Origin: Marinobacter algicola DG893
GTDB lineage: Bacteria > Pseudomonadota > Gammaproteobacteria > Pseudomonadales > Oleiphilaceae
Assembly (NCBI RefSeq): GCF_000170835.1
Contig: NZ_ABCP01000001.1
Span: 186,001-250,000, forward strand
Direction of reading: 5' to 3'
Length of the DNA stretch: 64,000 nt
A program made the position numbers and the translations under genes. Below the pieces are notes generated by a model. The model was not told the DNA's origin, ran no database searches, and was given only the letters and a program-made list of their open reading frames with translations. Below, piece by piece: positions 53,051 to 62,214 of this stretch (the first letter of the stretch is position 1; every line of letters starts with the position of its first letter).

Positions 53051-55648
53051 TCAGCCGTAAGCGCTGGCCTCTTCGGGTGTGCGCCGTCGCAATTGGCCGA
53101 ATGCGACAAGGCCAAGCAGTATAAGCGCGGGAATGAACATAAGCTCCTTCGGAGGGCGCTCATTCTCAACCTGTACTGCATCGATGGTCCAACCGAAACT
53201 GACGCCGGCATTTTCCGCCTGGCTACCGTAGCCAACGAAATCCACCACCATCGCGTCATCCTGACGCGACAGTTCCAGGCCAGCACTCGCCAGTCTGGCC
53301 TCCGGGGATTCCGCAGCGGGCAGCTCCAGACTGAGATAGGTGGAGACCTCATCACCGCTCAGGGACATACCCGACGCCTGCACTACTATGGACTCGCCTG
53401 CGGGCACATTTTCGATATGCTCAATCACCTCGGTTCCCGGCTTATCCTGAGTCGCCGGGTAGACCATGTCCCACCAGTAACCTGGGCGGAACAAGGTAAA
53501 CGTGATCAGCAACAGCAGCGCCGACTCCCACTTGTAGCTCTTGGTAAACCAGTATCCCTGGGTGGCCGCCGAGAACACCAGCATGGCCGTCACCGCACTT
53601 GCGATGGTCACCAGCAAATCCACCCATCCTGTCAGCCCAATCAACAACAACTGGGTGTTGAAGATGAACATGAAAGGCAGGATCGCTGTCCGAATATCGT
53701 AAGTGAAACCCTGCACACCCGTTCGTATCGGGTCCGCTCCTGAGATAGCCGCCGCCGCATAGGCGGCCAACCCCACGGGCGGCGTATCATCCGCCAGTAT
53801 GCCGAAGTAGAACACGAACAGGTGCACGGCGATCAAAGGCACCAACAGGCCATTCTGGGCGCCCAATGTCACGATAACAGGAGCCATCAGCGTGGACACC
53901 ACAATGTAGTTGGCGGTTGTTGGCAGCCCCATACCCAGAATCAGGCTGATAAGAGCAGTGAACACCAGCATCAGCAACAGGTTGCCGCCGGAAATAAACT
54001 CCACAAACTGGGTCATCACCAGACCGATACCGGTCAACGTCACCGTGCCGACCACGATGCCAGCCGTGGCCGTGGCCACACCGATGCCAACCATATTTCT
54101 CCCACCGGTTACCAGCGAGTGCGTCAGATCAACAAAACCTGTCTTTGTTTCCGTCAGAAAGTTGCCCTTCTCGCGAAAAAATGCCTTGAGCGGCTGCTGA
54201 GTGATCACGATGAAGATCATGAACACCGTGGCCCAGAACGCTGACAACTGAGGAGAGAATCGCTCAACCGTCAGACACCACACCAGAACCACCACCGGCA
54301 ACAAAAAATAGAGCCCGGTCTTAACCGTTGGACCTACCTCGGGGAGAGTGTCCATAGAGCTTTCCGGGTCGTCTTTTGCAAGCTCGGGGAACCGAGTGGA
54401 ATACCAGACCAACCCTATGTAAACGAAGAGCAACAGCGGTCCGAGAACCCATACTGCCGCCTCACCAAGCACCACTTTCAACCAGCCAATGCCGTAATAG
54501 ACAATGAACGTGATGGCGCTCAAGCCGATCAGAATAACAACCCAGTTCAGCATTCGCTGGGCGAGTGTCGGACGATTTGGACGCTCAATACCCTTCATCT
54601 TGAGCTTGCAGGCCTCAAGATGAACGATGTAGATCAGAGCCACGTAGGAGATCAGCGCAGGAAGGATGGCATGCTTGATCACTTCCAGATAGGAAATACC
54701 CACGTACTCAACCATCAGGAAAGCCGCCGCGCCCATTATGGGAGGCGTCAACTGACCATTGGTGGATGCAGCGACTTCAACAGCACCTGCCTTGGTGGCC
54801 GGGAAGCCAACCCGCTTCATCAGGGGGATGGTAAAGGTGCCTGTCGTCACTACGTTGGCGATAGACGAACCTGAAATCACACCGCTCAGACCACTGGAGA
54901 CTACCGCAGCCTTGGCGGGACCGCCGCGCATGTGCCCGAGCATGGCGTAAGCAACCTGGATAAAGTAGTTGCCCGCCCCTGCCCGTTCCAGCAGCGCACC
55001 GAACAACACGAACAGGAAGACAAAACTGGTCGAAACCCCGAGGGCAACGCCAAACACGCCTTCCGTACCCAGCCACATGTGAGACGACAGCTTGCTCAGA
55101 CTGGCCCCTTTATGGGAGATCACATCCGGCATATACGGACCGGCCAGCGCGTAGATGAGGAACACACCCGCTACAACAGTCAGCGGAAGCCCCAGGGCTC
55201 GGCGCGTCGCTTCCAGAAGCAGCACCAGACCACCGAGAGCAATGATCAGGTCCTGGGTAATCGGCGAGCCCGGACGCGTCGCAAGCTGGTCGTAGAACAG
55301 ATAAAGATAAGAGGCTGCAAAAGCGGCAGCCAGGGCAAGAATCCAGTCATAAACCGGTACATGGTCGACATTCCTGCCACGAATCATGGGGTAAGCCGCA
55401 AATGCCAGGAACGCGGCAAAGGCGAGATGAATGGATCTTGCTTCCGTCGAGTTAAAAACACCGAACTCGACAATGTAGGGAAGCGGTGATGCTATCCATA
55501 GCTGAAAGAGGGACCAGATCAGGGGAACAACAAAGAGAATCTTTGCAGCCGTACCGGTCGCAGCCCTTCCACCGGTTTCGGTTTGGAGAACCTCTGCAAC
55601 CCTCTTGCTGTCGATGGTATCCCCGGCTCTCGGTTCGCTATTGGTCAT
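53051..55648 (-). CDS. TRAP transporter fused permease (4TM-12TM), TAXI type
   Basis: 865 residues with about 18-20 hydrophobic helices. The small DctQ-like and large DctM-like subunits are fused: first part around residues 40-190, then the large part with GLSGVISGSSIANVVTTGTF, ANGQLTPPIMGAAAFLMVEY (interrupted here as seen) and GMGLPTTANYIVVSTLMAP. A C-terminal domain of about 180 residues (GDEVSTYLSLEL, GWTIDAVQVE) looks like DUF3394 between two last helices. Sodium-driven uptake of organic acids is expected. Located 87 bp after the binding-protein gene; the ligand is unknown. Confidence 0.9.
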   Translation of the reverse strand: MTNSEPRAGDTIDSKRVAEVLQTETGGRAATGTAAKILFVVPLIWSLFQLWIASPLPYIVEFGVFNSTEARSIHLAFAAFLAFAAYPMIRGRNVDHVPVYDWILALAAAFAASYLYLFYDQLATRPGSPITQDLIIALGGLVLLLEATRRALGLPLTVVAGVFLIYALAGPYMPDVISHKGASLSKLSSHMWLGTEGVFGVALGVSTSFVFLFVLFGALLERAGAGNYFIQVAYAMLGHMRGGPAKAAVVSSGLSGVISGSSIANVVTTGTFTIPLMKRVGFPATKAGAVEVAASTNGQLTPPIMGAAAFLMVEYVGISYLEVIKHAILPALISYVALIYIVHLEACKLKMKGIERPNRPTLAQRMLNWVVILIGLSAITFIVYYGIGWLKVVLGEAAVWVLGPLLLFVYIGLVWYSTRFPELAKDDPESSMDTLPEVGPTVKTGLYFLLPVVVLVWCLTVERFSPQLSAFWATVFMIFIVITQQPLKAFFREKGNFLTETKTGFVDLTHSLVTGGRNMVGIGVATATAGIVVGTVTLTGIGLVMTQFVEFISGGNLLLMLVFTALISLILGMGLPTTANYIVVSTLMAPVIVTLGAQNGLLVPLIAVHLFVFYFGILADDTPPVGLAAYAAAAISGADPIRTGVQGFTYDIRTAILPFMFIFNTQLLLIGLTGWVDLLVTIASAVTAMLVFSAATQGYWFTKSYKWESALLLLITFTLFRPGYWWDMVYPATQDKPGTEVIEHIENVPAGESIVVQASGMSLSGDEVSTYLSLELPAAESPEARLASAGLELSRQDDAMVVDFVGYGSQAENAGVSFGWTIDAVQVENERPPKELMFIPALILLGLVAFGQLRRRTPEEASAYG

Positions 55649-55687
55649 AGCTGGGTCCTGTAAGAATATAGCGGGTCGGAGATCAGA

Positions 55688-55715
55688 ACACCGCGGACAG
55701 GTATGCCCGCGGTGT
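55688..55715 (-). promoter_or_regulatory. Hairpin between TAXI and permease genes
   Basis: Perfect 9-bp stem ACACCGCGG / CCGCGGTGT with a ten-base loop, 21 bp past the binding-protein stop on the minus strand. It lacks a T-tract in that direction, so it may stabilise the upstream message or cut down permease expression rather than end transcription fully. Confidence 0.5.
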
Positions 55716-55735
55716 CGTTTTTACCGGTTACAGGA

Positions 55736-56719
55736 TCAGTCGATCAGGCCGGCTTCTTTATAGTATTTCGCTGCGCCCGGGTGCAGGGGAGCACTCAGTG
55801 CGTCAGATACCATTTCTTCTTTTTTCAGGTTGGCAAACGCAGGATGCAGGCGCTTGAAGCTGTCAAAGTTCTCGAATACGGCCTTGACCACTTCGTACAC
55901 TACGTCCTCAGATACGTCGGTAGATGAGACGAACGTTGCCGCCACACCAAACGTGGTTACATCGTCATCAGAACCACGATACATACCACCCGGGATCACC
56001 GCTTCACGGTAATAAGGGTTGTCTGCAACCAGCTTCTTGGTGGCCTCGTTATTGACGCTGACGATCACACTGTCACAGGACGTGGTCGCTTCCTTGATCG
56101 CACCGGAGGGGTGACCAACGGTGTAGAAGAACGCATCGATATTGCCGTCACACAAAGCCTGGGATTGCTCCGCAGCCTTCAGTTCGGCCGGAAGCGAGAA
56201 CTTGTCCATGGTCCAGCCCATTTCATCCATCAGCACTTCCGCTGTGGCGCGCTGGCCGGAACCGGGGTTACCGACGGAAACCCGCTTGCCTGCGAGATCT
56301 TCAAACGTCTTGATACCGGATCCCTTGCTGGCAACCACCGTGAATGGCTCGGGGTGCAGCGAGAATACAGCACGCAGCTTCTCGTTCTTTCCGTCTTCTT
56401 CGAACTGGCTGGTGCCGTTGTAGGCGTGGTACTGCCAGTCAGACTGGGCTACCGCCAGGTCCAGCTCACCCTGGCGAATCGCGTTCAGGTTGTAGACCGA
56501 ACCGCCGGTGCTCTCGACAGAGCAGCGAATACCATGCTCCTTACGATCCATGTTAACCAGGCGACAAATCGCACCACCAGCCGGATAGTAAACACCGGTT
56601 ACGCCCCCGGTACCGATGGTGACAAATTTCTGCTCCTGCGCGGTAACCGCTGTAGAAGCGGTTCCGAGGCTGACCGCTGCTGCAACTGCAAGTGCGGAAA
56701 ATTTCTGTTTCAGTGCCAT
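55736..56719 (-). CDS. TAXI-family TRAP solute-binding protein
   Basis: 327 residues. Signal peptide ([23 protein letters not shown]), then the TAXI family pattern [38 protein letters not shown] and [19 protein letters not shown]. It captures a substrate, possibly glutamate or a related organic acid as in some family members, for the fused permease encoded next. AGGGA precedes the ATG. It is the first gene of the operon. Confidence 0.93.
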   Translation of the reverse strand: MALKQKFSALAVAAAVSLGTASTAVTAQEQKFVTIGTGGVTGVYYPAGGAICRLVNMDRKEHGIRCSVESTGGSVYNLNAIRQGELDLAVAQSDWQYHAYNGTSQFEEDGKNEKLRAVFSLHPEPFTVVASKGSGIKTFEDLAGKRVSVGNPGSGQRATAEVLMDEMGWTMDKFSLPAELKAAEQSQALCDGNIDAFFYTVGHPSGAIKEATTSCDSVIVSVNNEATKKLVADNPYYREAVIPGGMYRGSDDDVTTFGVAATFVSSTDVSEDVVYEVVKAVFENFDSFKRLHPAFANLKKEEMVSDALSAPLHPGAAKYYKEAGLID

Positions 56720-56853
56720 GACTTTTCCCTTATCTGTTCATTATTGCTTTTTTGGGCCCGTGTAACGACACGGACACTCCTCACTTTCGCCTTAAAACAT
56801 AGACCACTTTGCGATATAAATAAAGCAAGGGTTAGCTCGCTAACCACTTGAGC

Positions 56854-56888
56854 AAAAAAACAAAAAAGCCCGCAGAGCGGGCTTTTTT
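56854..56888 (-). terminator. Terminator after the RND transporter gene
   Basis: 12-bp perfect stem AAAAAAGCCCGC / GCGGGCTTTTTT with loop AGA; on the minus strand a T-rich tract continues. It lies about 20 bp past the stop of the RND gene. Confidence 0.93.
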
Positions 56889-56908
56889 TGATCACGCGGT
56901 CGCGAATC

Positions 56909-59293
56909 TTATTTGTTCGCGCGGGCCTTGGCAACCATTCGATCCGGGCGCAGGAGGAAACGCGCCAGGGCCGGCAGCAGCCAGATAGAACCCACCATGT
57001 TCCAAATGAACATGAAGAACAGCAACAGTCCCATATCCGCCTGGAACTTGATCGGCGAGAAGATCCAGGTGACCACACCGATACCCAGTGTGACACCGGT
57101 AAAGATGACCGCCTTACCAGTAGACCTCAGGGTCTCGAAGTATGCTTCCTGGAGTGTCTTGCCCTCCAGCAGGAACTTCTCGAGTTTGCTGTAGATATAG
57201 ATGCCGTAGTCGACACCAATACCCACGCCCAGGGCAATAACCGGCAACGTCGCTACCTTGATGCCAATGCCTGACATCGCCATGATCGCCTCGGCCAGGA
57301 TCGACGTCAGACCCAGCGGGATCAGAATACACAGGACCGCACGGATCGAACGGAACGTCAGCAGGCACAACGACGCAACGACACCGTAGACGAAGATCAG
57401 CATCATGTTCTTCGCGTTTGAGATGACATCGTTCGTGGCTGCTTCGACGCCTGCGTTACCCGCCGCCAGCATGAACGTGTATTCGTCGTTATTATTGTTG
57501 CTGGCAAATTCCTCAACGCGTTCGGTGACTGTTTCCAGCGTTTCTGCCTTGTGATCCTCAAGGAAAACAAGCACCGGTGTCAGGTCACAATTGGTGTTGA
57601 TCAGGCCTGCCGGGGCCTCCCGGATTGAGGCATTGATAATGGTCTGGTTGCGGGAAATCTCATACCACTTCCAGTTACCCTCGTTCAGTGCCTTGGTGAC
57701 AATCTTGGACACATCGGCCAAAGACGCCGAGGACTGCACGCCGGGAGTGTTCTGAAGCTCCCACTGGAGATTGTCCATGGCGCGGAGAACATTGTACTGG
57801 GTACACTGCTCCTCCTCGGTTTTCACCATCACGACCAACACATCGGCACTCGTCGAGTAGTTGTTGATGATGTAGGCGTTGTCCTTGTTGTAGCGGGAAT
57901 CGGCCCGCAGCTCCGGCGCACCCTGATCAAGGTCACCGACCTTCAGGCCCTGCTTGTAATAAAGCCCAAGCCCCAGGCCAATAACCGCTATCAACAGAGA
58001 AATCGGTGCCACACCGGGATGTGCGAAGTAAGACATCACGCGCCACTTGCGGTCCTGCTTTTCACCATGATTCTGCACATGACGAACACCGCCCTTGGAA
58101 ATGCCGAGGTACGACATGATCAGTACGTGCAAGACCAGATTGGTCAGGATGACGAACGCCACACCAATACCGGCCGCAACGGCCAGATCCCGGATCACGT
58201 CAATTTCAATAAAGAACAGCGTAAGGAAGCCGAAGGCGTCTGAGATCAGAGCCAGCATGCCAGGGATATAGAGCGCCCGGAACGCAAGGCGGGCCGCAGT
58301 AACGGAATCAAATCCTTTCGCCGCTTCCACCGCCATGGCATTCACAATCTGAACGCCGTGACTGATGCCGATGGCAAATACCAGGAACGGGACCAGCACC
58401 GAGTATGGATCCAGGCCATACCCCAACAGCCTCAATGTACCCAACTGCAGGAACACCGCAATGATAGACGTAAACACCGGAACCAGTGTGCCGGTAATAC
58501 AACGGGAGTACCCGAACAGCAACAGGGTCGTCAGGATAATGGTAATGCCCGCGAACCACGCGATGGAGCCAATACCCTCGATGAGGTCGCCTACTTTCTT
58601 GGCAAAACCGACAATGTGAATTTCGATGCTCGGATTCTGCGCCTCGTACTTGTCCCGGATCTTTTCTTCCAACTGACGCGAGAACTCACCATAGTCCAGC
58701 GGTTCGCCAGTCTCCGGGTTGTTCTCATAAAGCGGCGCGTACACGATGGTAGAACGGAAGTTGTCGGAAATCAGGCGCCCTACTTCGTTCGAACGAAGTA
58801 CGTTCTGGCGTAGCTGTTCAAGGCTGGCCCGGGAACCATCGTAGCCGTCCGGGATCACGGTGCCACCCTGGAACCCTTGCTCCGTCACCTCAACCCAACG
58901 AACGTTGGAGGTCCAGAGGGATTTCAATCCGGAACGGTCCACCCCGTTAAGATAGAACACCTCGTCGGTGATCTGCTTCAGGGTTTCCATGTACTCGGCT
59001 GTGAAGATATCGCCCTCTTCCACTTCCACGGCGATACGCACAAAGTTACCCAGGTTCTCCAGATCGTCCCGGTGCTCGAGCATATTGACGATGTAGGGAT
59101 GCTCAAGCGGAATCATCCGCTCGAAACTGGCATCCGGCTCAATCTTGACCGCGTTGTAGCCAAGAAACAGCGTCAGGAAGAAGAACGCAATCAGGATAAT
59201 GGCCCGATTGTTGAAGATCAGCCGCTCCAGGAACGGTTCTGCCTTCGGTGTAGTCAGGTAATGCTCGCCCTTGTCATGCTTCGGGTTCGACAT
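56909..59293 (-). CDS. RND/MMPL superfamily transporter
   Basis: 794 residues, about 12 helices in two halves, each with a periplasmic loop domain after the first helix. First half: AIILIAFFFLTLFLGYNAVKI, later GISHGVQIVNAMAVEAAKG; second half: VIALGVGIGVDYGIYIYSKLE, and VTLGIGVVTWIFSPIKFQ. It resembles the single-gene MMPL/HpnN-like group that moves lipids or hydrophobic molecules rather than AcrB-type drug pumps (which exceed 1000 residues). No membrane-fusion or TolC gene is near. It is the last gene after DUF1329 and YCF48 genes, which suggests an envelope lipid-export role. Substrate unknown. Confidence 0.85.
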   Translation of the reverse strand: MSNPKHDKGEHYLTTPKAEPFLERLIFNNRAIILIAFFFLTLFLGYNAVKIEPDASFERMIPLEHPYIVNMLEHRDDLENLGNFVRIAVEVEEGDIFTAEYMETLKQITDEVFYLNGVDRSGLKSLWTSNVRWVEVTEQGFQGGTVIPDGYDGSRASLEQLRQNVLRSNEVGRLISDNFRSTIVYAPLYENNPETGEPLDYGEFSRQLEEKIRDKYEAQNPSIEIHIVGFAKKVGDLIEGIGSIAWFAGITIILTTLLLFGYSRCITGTLVPVFTSIIAVFLQLGTLRLLGYGLDPYSVLVPFLVFAIGISHGVQIVNAMAVEAAKGFDSVTAARLAFRALYIPGMLALISDAFGFLTLFFIEIDVIRDLAVAAGIGVAFVILTNLVLHVLIMSYLGISKGGVRHVQNHGEKQDRKWRVMSYFAHPGVAPISLLIAVIGLGLGLYYKQGLKVGDLDQGAPELRADSRYNKDNAYIINNYSTSADVLVVMVKTEEEQCTQYNVLRAMDNLQWELQNTPGVQSSASLADVSKIVTKALNEGNWKWYEISRNQTIINASIREAPAGLINTNCDLTPVLVFLEDHKAETLETVTERVEEFASNNNNDEYTFMLAAGNAGVEAATNDVISNAKNMMLIFVYGVVASLCLLTFRSIRAVLCILIPLGLTSILAEAIMAMSGIGIKVATLPVIALGVGIGVDYGIYIYSKLEKFLLEGKTLQEAYFETLRSTGKAVIFTGVTLGIGVVTWIFSPIKFQADMGLLLFFMFIWNMVGSIWLLPALARFLLRPDRMVAKARANK

Positions 59294-59338
59294 TCAAAGC
59301 CCCTCTAATTTTCTATCTGTTGGTGCCGCATCAGGGCG

Positions 59339-60487
59339 TTATTGAAGGTTCTTGCCGCGAGCGTCAGTGTGCTTAACGCCACCCTCGCCCACTATCAGTA
59401 GATTGGTTCCCGATACAGGGACAACATCCATCACCCCTTCACGATCATCCCGGAAGTACGGACGGAAGGTATCTCCACCGTTGGTGCTCATTAGCACAGC
59501 ACCACCATTGCCAACCAACGTGATACGACCGTCTTCGGACACCGTGCCATCATTGAGGGTTGCATCCGACTCACTGGGTACGACTTTCCAGCTTCTGCCC
59601 AGGTCGGACGAAAAGAAGATATTCCCACGCAAACCGAATGCGAGTATTTCATTCACATTGCCGGTTCCTATGGCTCCGAATAGAGAACCTTCATAAGGGC
59701 TCTCACGTTTCTCCCAGCTTTCACCACCGTCGACGGACACGAAAATCTGCCCCGCCTCACCGACGATCACCAACCCACCGCCGGTGATCCGGCCGATGCT
59801 GTTCAGGTGAAAGCTGCTGGGGTTCTCAAGCTTCGGCGCCCAGTCTTTCCAGGTCTTTCCGCCGTCCGTTGTGCGCAGGAACATACCATAGGCACCAACC
59901 ACGAAACCGTGCTTGTCATTTTCAAACCAGACATCCAGAAACGGATTCACGGGGCCGATCTCAAGATCCGCCTGCAGGTTTTCCAGCGAGAAGTACAGAT
60001 CGCCCAATGCCCAATCGAGCTCGTCTTTCTCTTCCTCTGGGGCTTCTTCCAGTTTTTGCTCCATGTCATCGATCTGCTCCTGGCGACTTTCAATCGCCAA
60101 TTCAGCAGCCCGGACACCAGTGAGCTGGAGGTCCCAGTTTTCGCCCGCATCGTCTGAATGGAGAACCACACCACTGTGCCCTACGGCCCAGCCATGCTGT
60201 TCGGTGCCAAAGTCCACTCCGGTCAATGTGACGGATACCGGAACCTCACCCTGCACCCAGGTTTCACCGCCATCATCGGAAAAAATAATATGACCACGCA
60301 CACCGGCTGCCACGATTCGATCGCCCGCCGTGTCGACATCATTAAGCAGATGCGCTGGCGCAAGCGTGGTGGGCCGGGATGGGGTTTCGATGATATCTGC
60401 AAGCGCAAACACCGTGGGCGCGGACAATGCCATGGATAGTCCAAGACAGGCCGCTCCCAGAGTCTTGCACATCAACCTTGTAGCCAT
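59339..60487 (-). CDS. YCF48/BNR beta-propeller exported protein with coiled-coil insert
   Basis: 382 residues. A signal peptide (CLGLSMALSAPTVFA) precedes six or so propeller repeats marked by SDDGGETW, SDDAGENW, TTDGGKTW, VDGGESWE, SDLGRSW and TNGGDTF. Between repeats two and three, residues about 127-178 form a Glu-rich helical insertion (SRQEQIDDMEQKLEEAPEEE) that breaks the blade pattern. The plant/cyanobacterial homologue HCF136/YCF48 is a photosystem II assembly factor, which cannot be its role here. It probably serves as a periplasmic partner of the RND protein encoded 45 bp downstream. Confidence 0.85.
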   Translation of the reverse strand: MATRLMCKTLGAACLGLSMALSAPTVFALADIIETPSRPTTLAPAHLLNDVDTAGDRIVAAGVRGHIIFSDDGGETWVQGEVPVSVTLTGVDFGTEQHGWAVGHSGVVLHSDDAGENWDLQLTGVRAAELAIESRQEQIDDMEQKLEEAPEEEKDELDWALGDLYFSLENLQADLEIGPVNPFLDVWFENDKHGFVVGAYGMFLRTTDGGKTWKDWAPKLENPSSFHLNSIGRITGGGLVIVGEAGQIFVSVDGGESWEKRESPYEGSLFGAIGTGNVNEILAFGLRGNIFFSSDLGRSWKVVPSESDATLNDGTVSEDGRITLVGNGGAVLMSTNGGDTFRPYFRDDREGVMDVVPVSGTNLLIVGEGGVKHTDARGKNLQ

Positions 60488-60557
60488 TCAGATTGCCTAT
60501 ATGTTGTGTTGAACTGTGTCACTCTGATTTTGCCGGTCGCACCGGCCAATACTATGA

Positions 60558-60589
60558 ATATACCGGTGGTCTTCCGACCACCGGTATAT
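60558..60589 (-). promoter_or_regulatory. Strong hairpin between DUF1329 and YCF48 genes
   Basis: Perfect 14-bp stem (ATATACCGGTGGTC / GACCACCGGTATAT) with a four-base loop in the 154-bp spacer. No T-tract follows on the minus strand, so an mRNA processing or stabilising role is likelier than full termination. Confidence 0.65.
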
Positions 60590-60641
60590 CCGTCGCCATC
60601 CGTCTCTGGCGAAAACCATGTTCCAACAACGAGTCGTGACG

Positions 60642-62030
60642 TTAACGCACGCTCCTGCGACGCAGGGAGGCCGGCGAGAAATACCGCCGGTTGGGCACGT
60701 CGTTCGTAAACTTCCGGGTGGAACCCTCTTCGGTATCCAGACCCAGCACGTGATAACGACGGGCCTGGAGGTCATGGTACACATCCAGCACCGTCCACAC
60801 GCCCGGCAGTTCATAATAATTTTTCGCCAGGCCCATGGTCACGCGCCAGAGCTCGCCGCGGCCATCGTACTGGTCCAGCAACAAGGTATTCCAGCTATCG
60901 GCGTCCACATAGAAGCGACGTTTGCCGTAGATATGGCGCTCACCGTCCTTCAGGGTCGCTTCCACAACGTGTACCCGATGGAGTTCCCAGCGGGTGAGAT
61001 CCGGATTCAGGTGAGAGATGCCGAGGATTTCGGAATAAGGCGTACCCTGTTCACCAATGCGATAGTTGTTATAGGGAACGTAAATCTCCCGCATGCCCTC
61101 GTATTCCCAATTGTAGCGGTCCAGAGCACCGTTAAAGATATCCGTGTCATCAGCTGTTCGCAGATTGTCTGCAGCTGCAATGGGAGAGTCATAGCCCAGA
61201 TTGGGTGCACGCCGAACACGGCGCTGGCCGGCGTTGTAGCCCCAACCATTACGCGGATTGATAATCTGGTTCAGGGTTTCATGAATCAGGATGGCACCAC
61301 CGGCGAGACGAGGTGGCGACTGGGTGAACGACAGATAATAGAAAATGACGTTATCCAGCTCTTTTTCACTACCCTCAGGGTTGTAGTAATTGAAGAAAGC
61401 CTCCTGCTGGGAGGTCACGAGGGAATAATCGCCATCTGGCTGCACCGCCACTTCGCTTGAGCGACGAGTTACCGAAACACCACGCCAGCGGGTCAGGTGA
61501 TTCCAGATGACCTGCCAGGCTTTCTGTTCATTATTACCGTGCAGGATGGGGAACGGATAACCGGCAAAAGCGCCATCGATGCCCTCGCCTTTACCCACTA
61601 TCTCAGCCTCTACGGCATTTTCCCTGGTGTTTTCGGCAACCCAATCCGGCACCGCGTGTGTGCGCCGGCTCTTATAGACCGGAATACGGAAGGTTGTCGG
61701 GTAGGTGTCGAGCATGGCGCGGAGGCCATCGGTCAGGTACTCGTCGTACTGATCCATGTTGGACGCGCTGATGGTGAATAACACCTCATCGTCCGGAAAA
61801 GGGTTGATATGGTGCTGACCACTACCCTCATATCCGGTAGGAGCTTCTGTGAGGCCACCCGTCCACGCTGGAATGGTGCCTGCTTCGTTACCGGCTTTCA
61901 CGGAACCAAACGGGGTAAGATCCTGCCCCAGTCGAGCGGCTTCACTACTGGAAACGGCGGAACTGGCTGGCATGGCAAAAACCGAAAGAGCAAACAGACT
62001 GCCCAAAATCACATTGTTCTTGTATGTCAT
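60642..62030 (-). CDS. DUF1329 family outer-membrane-associated protein
   Basis: 462 residues with signal peptide (LGSLFALSVFAMPASSA). Family features: LGQDLTPFGSVKAGNEAG, IPAWTGGLTEAP, NPFPDDEVLFTI, GVSVTRRSSEVAVQPDGDY, INPRNGWGYNAGQRRVRRAP and YVPYNNYRIG. DUF1329 proteins have a LolB-like fold prediction and often pair with DUF1302 outer-membrane proteins and with YCF48/RND genes; here the DUF1302 partner is absent from the window. A role in moving hydrophobic compounds across the envelope is inferred from this context. First gene of the set; its promoter should lie in the 184 bp ahead. Confidence 0.9.
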   Translation of the reverse strand: MTYKNNVILGSLFALSVFAMPASSAVSSSEAARLGQDLTPFGSVKAGNEAGTIPAWTGGLTEAPTGYEGSGQHHINPFPDDEVLFTISASNMDQYDEYLTDGLRAMLDTYPTTFRIPVYKSRRTHAVPDWVAENTRENAVEAEIVGKGEGIDGAFAGYPFPILHGNNEQKAWQVIWNHLTRWRGVSVTRRSSEVAVQPDGDYSLVTSQQEAFFNYYNPEGSEKELDNVIFYYLSFTQSPPRLAGGAILIHETLNQIINPRNGWGYNAGQRRVRRAPNLGYDSPIAAADNLRTADDTDIFNGALDRYNWEYEGMREIYVPYNNYRIGEQGTPYSEILGISHLNPDLTRWELHRVHVVEATLKDGERHIYGKRRFYVDADSWNTLLLDQYDGRGELWRVTMGLAKNYYELPGVWTVLDVYHDLQARRYHVLGLDTEEGSTRKFTNDVPNRRYFSPASLRRRSVR

Positions 62031-62214
62031 TTTTTAACCTTAAACCTGTCTGAAAGCCCTGTGGAAGGCTTTTCTTATTGTGTTGTCATGGAATATCGGC
62101 TCCTGACAGAGTAGCCGATTGGCCGATATTGTCTATCGACCGAAAGTGCGATTTTGTATCCGCCTGTGACAGGCCCCGCGTTGCGGCAGGCGGATACCCC
62201 AGCAATCCTCTTCC

